Shown one piece after another: positions 60,590 through 64,000 of a DNA stretch of 64,000 nt. How positions within the stretch are numbered: position 1 is the first letter of the stretch; each line of letters opens with the position of its first letter. Below the pieces are notes generated by a model that saw only the letters and a program-made list of their open reading frames with translations, did no database searches and was not told the DNA's origin. The translations under genes and the position numbers were made by a program. Source of the stretch: Stentor roeselii (Eukaryota; Ciliophora; Heterotrichea; Heterotrichida; Stentoridae); assembly GCA_006503475.1 (NCBI GenBank), contig RSEH01000070.1, positions 62,001 through 126,000 on the forward strand, given 5' to 3'.

Positions 60590-60936
60590 AAGAGTTAGAA
60601 GGATGTTGATTTAGTTTAGCAGATTTGGATTTATCGGGATTAATGGGTTGGTATTGGGTTGAGAAGAATTATGAATATTGTTGGAGGGATTATTGGTAGG
60701 AAAGTATAGGAGGATATAAAATTAGTAGTTTTTAGGAGAATTTTACAAGATCTTCAAATAAATCACAATAAAAATCATTTTTCATAAAACCATTCCCCTT
60801 ACAAGTGTTTTAAATAATTCATTATAAAAATATTTTTTCATAAAACCATTCCCCTTACAAGTGTTTTAAAACAAATCAAAAAATCATTTTTCATAAAACC
60901 ATTCCCTTACTAATACATCAAACACTCCTAATAATA
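60590..60936. other. Intergenic with a three-copy repeat
   Basis: G/T-rich up to about 60720, then AT-rich with three direct repeats just before the SAC3-like gene. No gene seen. Confidence 0.55.
60776..60912. repeat. Three direct repeats, about 35-nt core, period 53-56 nt
   Basis: Core TTCATAAAACCATTCCCCTT plus ACAAGTGTTTTAAA. Full copies at about 60780 and 60836, and a shortened third at about 60889, 25 nt before the start of the SAC3 gene. The position suggests a promoter-region expansion. Confidence 0.8.
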
Positions 60937-63849
60937 ATGGACGGCTTCAATCCTCCTTCCTTCACCCCATTCCGTCCATCCTTTACACCAACAACGCAAT
61001 CATCAACTTTCAAGCCAAATTTCACATCAAATCCCTTATCACAAAAGCCTTTCACACCACAACCATCATTCAACCAAAACCCTTCCGGAAAAAAATTCAC
61101 TCCAAACTTTTCTTCCTTTGATTCTTCCTCATCAAACCAAAACTTTCAAGTCAAATCAAATTTTCAGCCTTTTGGGTCAACTCACCCTTCAAACAAGTCC
61201 AATTCAGGAAATTTCCAATCTCAAGAAATTTCTTTTCGTCCAAACAAAAACAATTCAGGAAATTTCCAATCTCAAGAAAGTTCCTTTCGTCCAAACAAAA
61301 ACAATTCAGGAAATTTCCAATCTCAAGAAATTTCCTTTCGTCCAAACAAAAACAATTCAGGAAATTTCCAATCTCAAGAAAGTTCCTTTCGTCCAAACAA
61401 AAACAATTCAGGAAATTTCCAATCTCAAGAAAGTTCCTTTCGTTTAAACAAAAACAATTCAGGAATTTTTCAATCTCAAGAAATTTCCTTTCGTTTCTCT
61501 GGAAGGACTTCAAAAGGTTTCGAAAAAAACGAAGATGACTTTCAAAACTTTGACAAAAGAAGAAACCCAAAACCTGAAAACAATGACCGACCATCAAGAG
61601 GAGGAAAAACTTTCAATTCTTGGAATCGAGAAGGAAATCAAGTCTCTTCCACTTTCAACAACTTTAATTCCACTATTGAAAGAACTTCATCGAAACCCTT
61701 TGAAAATTCTAGAAATAGCGAAAAAAGCTTAGAAAAACTCAGAAATATTAATAAGGGTGAATTTCAGGAGGATTTCGATGAGACTGAAAAAAAACTCAGA
61801 CAAAAGGCTTTAGCGACTTTCAGAGCTATTCGAGCAAAAAGGGTACCTGAGTCAAAAGTCATCAGTTTAAACCAGAGAACTCCAAAATTGACTTCCGATG
61901 CAAGTTTCAACAAATCAGAATCAAATCTGAGACCAGAACCAAAAAACAAGTCTTCAGTTCAAATCATTTCATCTTCTTCAAACCATTCAAAGTCTCCAAA
62001 GAATCAATCATCAAAACCTTCTGAACTTCAAAAATTTAAGCCACAAAATGAAAGTCCTTTAAAAAAAACCTCACTTTACAAAATGTGTTCACAAGAAGAG
62101 TCTCTTTCACGTCAAGAGTCAAAACAACTGAATATTTTTGAAAGAATTCCAGGAACAGATCAATGTAACCCCAGCTGGACAATTAAAAAGTACCTCAGAA
62201 GCAGTGCTGATCGAGAAGAGGACCAAAGAACTGCGGAAGACTTGTCGAGTACTTTGAATTATATGATAAATGAAATTTTAGATGTGGATTCGAATGGTAA
62301 TCCGAGTAGCTATGACTTTCAACAGGACCATGAAAGTCATTCTTATCAAGATATTTACCCTTTTTTATTTGATAGGATGCGAGCTGTCGTCAAGGACTGG
62401 AAAATGCTGAAGTCTGGGGAAACTGATGATTATATCAAAGATCATGAAATTATTGCAAGGTTTCTTATTATGAGTTGTGTTGAAGGATTGGTTTGTGAAA
62501 GTTTCAACTTGAACTTGAACCTGAAGTTGACTGAAGATGTTCTAACTTGCCTTGTCAGAGCTTATGAAAAAAGAAGAAAACAAGGGCTCCCCTGCGCCAA
62601 TCAAGCTGAGTTCTTATGTTACTTCATAATCACCAAGCCTGACAATAAACTGCAAATTCTTTCAATGCTGAAAGCACTTCCCAGGACCTTATTACAATCA
62701 AAATACATTCAACTGGCTATTTATCTATTGACCTGTTATCACAACGATGACTATGAAGAGTTCTTTAACACTGTTTTTGATGCGCCTTACCTCGTCGCTT
62801 GTGCCGCTTATCCCTTGTTTCATAAAGTCAGGGTCCATGTCTTTGACCTGCTCGTTCATCAAGACGTCGAAAAAGTCCCTTTTGACCTTTTTATGCAACT
62901 TTTCGCGTTTTATGATCCTGGAGAAGCTGAGGACTATCTTCGTGAATTCGCATTCGAACTCATCAAACATCAAGACCCACAAAAGTCGATGGTTTCACTT
63001 CAAAAGGTCTCAGATAAAATCAGAAGTCAATCATTTTCAGTCATTCCTGCCGCCATTCAGGAAAAAAATGAAAAAAATACTCGACTTGAAGTTATCTTGT
63101 CCTCTGAACTGTTTGAAGATGAGGAAAACTGTGAGGATCTGATTCAGCCTTTTGATGAAGAAAAAGTGGAAGAAGGAAAAGTAGATGAAAAAAAAGTGGA
63201 TAAAGAAAAAATCGTTGAAAGTGAAAAAAATGAAAATTTTCTTGAAATTGTTGAGAAAAATGAAAAAATTGAAAAAATTCCTGAAAAAAAAGAGGTAGAA
63301 AAAGTGGAAGAAATTAAGAAATTACAAAATTTTCAAAAGCTGGAGCCTGCAAAAGTAACAATTTTTGAAAATAATCAGCTGAAAAGTCAAATTTTACCTA
63401 CTTCAAATCTGTTCGCAGTTAAACCTGAACCAATTCCAAAGCCTTTTAATGAAACTCGCCCTGTTGTCCAGCCCCAGGAGGTTAAGCCAGTTCCAGTGCC
63501 TTCAAAAGTCATCAAAAGGCTAAAATTCGAATTTCCTTTCGAAGACAAGCAAATTTTTTCAGTCTTCCGGGAAAAGTCGCAGAAAGAAAAGATTAAAGAA
63601 AACATCAGAAACTACAGATCTGAGAAAAAACTCAGAGAAAAGTCAAAAAAAAGACAGATTGAAAGTCTTATGAAATTAAAAGTCTTTAATGGGTGGAAAT
63701 CTTTGGCGTTGAAGACGAAAGTTGATAAGTTTTTTGAGAATCGAAAATTGAATGAAATGGAAATTTTTAAGGAACAGTTTTCTTGTCTTGTCATCTCGGA
63801 TAACTTGAATTTTCAGAGGTTTTTGATGTGTGCGGAAAATATGAGATAA
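60937..63849 (+). CDS. SAC3/GANP-like mRNA export factor (TREX-2)
   Basis: 970 aa. SAC3/GANP is the scaffold of TREX-2, which couples transcription to nuclear export. The N-terminal 200 residues are Phe/Pro/Asn/Ser-rich, nucleoporin-like, with six 17-residue repeats (NSGNFQSQE..FRPNKN). The SAC3 domain runs from about 405 to 690: RTAEDLSSTLNYMINEILD, IYPFLFDRMRAVVKDW, HEIIARFLIMSC, ending in a winged-helix-like segment (CAAYPLFHKVRVHVFDLLV). A long acidic/basic linker leads to a coiled, basic C-terminal region (about 870-970). GANP likewise has an FG-like N-terminus. The ATG at 60937 follows the repeats. Confidence 0.9.
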   Translation: MDGFNPPSFTPFRPSFTPTTQSSTFKPNFTSNPLSQKPFTPQPSFNQNPSGKKFTPNFSSFDSSSSNQNFQVKSNFQPFGSTHPSNKSNSGNFQSQEISFRPNKNNSGNFQSQESSFRPNKNNSGNFQSQEISFRPNKNNSGNFQSQESSFRPNKNNSGNFQSQESSFRLNKNNSGIFQSQEISFRFSGRTSKGFEKNEDDFQNFDKRRNPKPENNDRPSRGGKTFNSWNREGNQVSSTFNNFNSTIERTSSKPFENSRNSEKSLEKLRNINKGEFQEDFDETEKKLRQKALATFRAIRAKRVPESKVISLNQRTPKLTSDASFNKSESNLRPEPKNKSSVQIISSSSNHSKSPKNQSSKPSELQKFKPQNESPLKKTSLYKMCSQEESLSRQESKQLNIFERIPGTDQCNPSWTIKKYLRSSADREEDQRTAEDLSSTLNYMINEILDVDSNGNPSSYDFQQDHESHSYQDIYPFLFDRMRAVVKDWKMLKSGETDDYIKDHEIIARFLIMSCVEGLVCESFNLNLNLKLTEDVLTCLVRAYEKRRKQGLPCANQAEFLCYFIITKPDNKLQILSMLKALPRTLLQSKYIQLAIYLLTCYHNDDYEEFFNTVFDAPYLVACAAYPLFHKVRVHVFDLLVHQDVEKVPFDLFMQLFAFYDPGEAEDYLREFAFELIKHQDPQKSMVSLQKVSDKIRSQSFSVIPAAIQEKNEKNTRLEVILSSELFEDEENCEDLIQPFDEEKVEEGKVDEKKVDKEKIVESEKNENFLEIVEKNEKIEKIPEKKEVEKVEEIKKLQNFQKLEPAKVTIFENNQLKSQILPTSNLFAVKPEPIPKPFNETRPVVQPQEVKPVPVPSKVIKRLKFEFPFEDKQIFSVFREKSQKEKIKENIRNYRSEKKLREKSKKRQIESLMKLKVFNGWKSLALKTKVDKFFENRKLNEMEIFKEQFSCLVISDNLNFQRFLMCAENMR
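61201..61497 (+). repeat. Six in-frame 51-bp tandem repeats in SAC3-like gene
   Basis: Units start at 61201, 61252, 61303, 61354, 61405 and 61456 with aattcaggaaatttcc. The first five are nearly identical at DNA level; the last has diverged. Each encodes 17 residues (NSGNFQSQE-I/S-SFRPNKN). Confidence 0.95.
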
Positions 63850-64000
63850 TTAGATTAAGTTTATTGATTTTATTGAGTAGTTTTTTTGGAATGGTCTAAT
63901 GATTATCAGAGGGGTGCCTGGTAAGGTTTAATTCAGTGCAAGAAACAATTAATAATCAATGATTAGTAACTCTTTCACATTAACCAAATCAAAATCTACC
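63850..64000. other. Downstream flank of the SAC3-like gene
   Basis: About 150 nt of AT-rich sequence to the window edge; nothing recognised. Confidence 0.4.

Noticed and set aside
61201-61497. CRISPR-like array
   Set aside because: The repeats are contiguous, in-frame and coding, without spacers.

Overview
This window looks like macronuclear DNA of a heterotrich ciliate, most likely Stentor coeruleus or a close relative. The evidence is: very compact AT-rich eukaryotic genes; ferlin, POC1, tubulin-ligase-like, RICTOR, CDC14 and SAC3 homologues; and ten introns of exactly 15 nt with GT...AG ends (for example GTAAGAACTATTTAG), a hallmark of heterotrichs. All three stop codons terminate genes here (mostly TAA, about six TAG, four TGA), which fits the standard code used by Stentor and argues against the UGA=Trp code of Blepharisma. 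One further intron appears to be 14 nt.

Layout. 0-14.5 kb is gene-dense: the 3' end of a ferlin, a coiled-coil/zinc protein with one in-frame TGA, PP2A scaffold subunit, POC1, a DHHC palmitoyltransferase, two coiled-coil proteins, a full-length ferlin and a double-FHA protein. 14.5-25.9 kb is looser: two related proteins with cysteine-rich tails, an almost gene-free 3 kb stretch, a protein kinase and a chitin synthase. 25.6-35.8 kb is a tandem duplication of about 5 kb. Each unit holds a large cysteine-rich multi-pass surface receptor with two 15-nt introns, followed by a decayed RING-finger gene. Two intact RING/coiled-coil genes follow. 38.8-64 kb is again very compact: senescence/spartin-domain protein, TTLL, RICTOR, CDC14, two tandem helical paralogues, an OXR1-like LysM-TLDc protein, a small Tim chaperone, a MORN protein, phosphofructokinase, a 4-TM protein, tRNA-Leu(AAG), a CNG/EAG-like K+ channel, an alpha/beta hydrolase, a C9orf85 homologue and a SAC3/GANP mRNA-export protein.

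How the genes fit together. There are no operons in the bacterial sense; neighbours are mostly unrelated housekeeping genes. Several concern cilia, centrioles and the large cell cortex (POC1, TTLL, ferlins, MORN). Others concern growth and cell-cycle signalling (RICTOR, PP2A-A, CDC14, kinase). Spacing is extreme: stop-to-start gaps of 1-9 nt and start-to-start gaps of 6 and 9 nt.

The most interesting parts are the tandem receptor pair and the tiny-intron gene structures. In the receptor pair the outer ectodomain has diverged mainly by amino-acid changes, while about 1.7 kb of the rest, introns included, is identical by eye. Several genes (PP2A-A, POC1, CDC14, OXR1-like, small Tim, both receptors) are only complete when these introns are removed.
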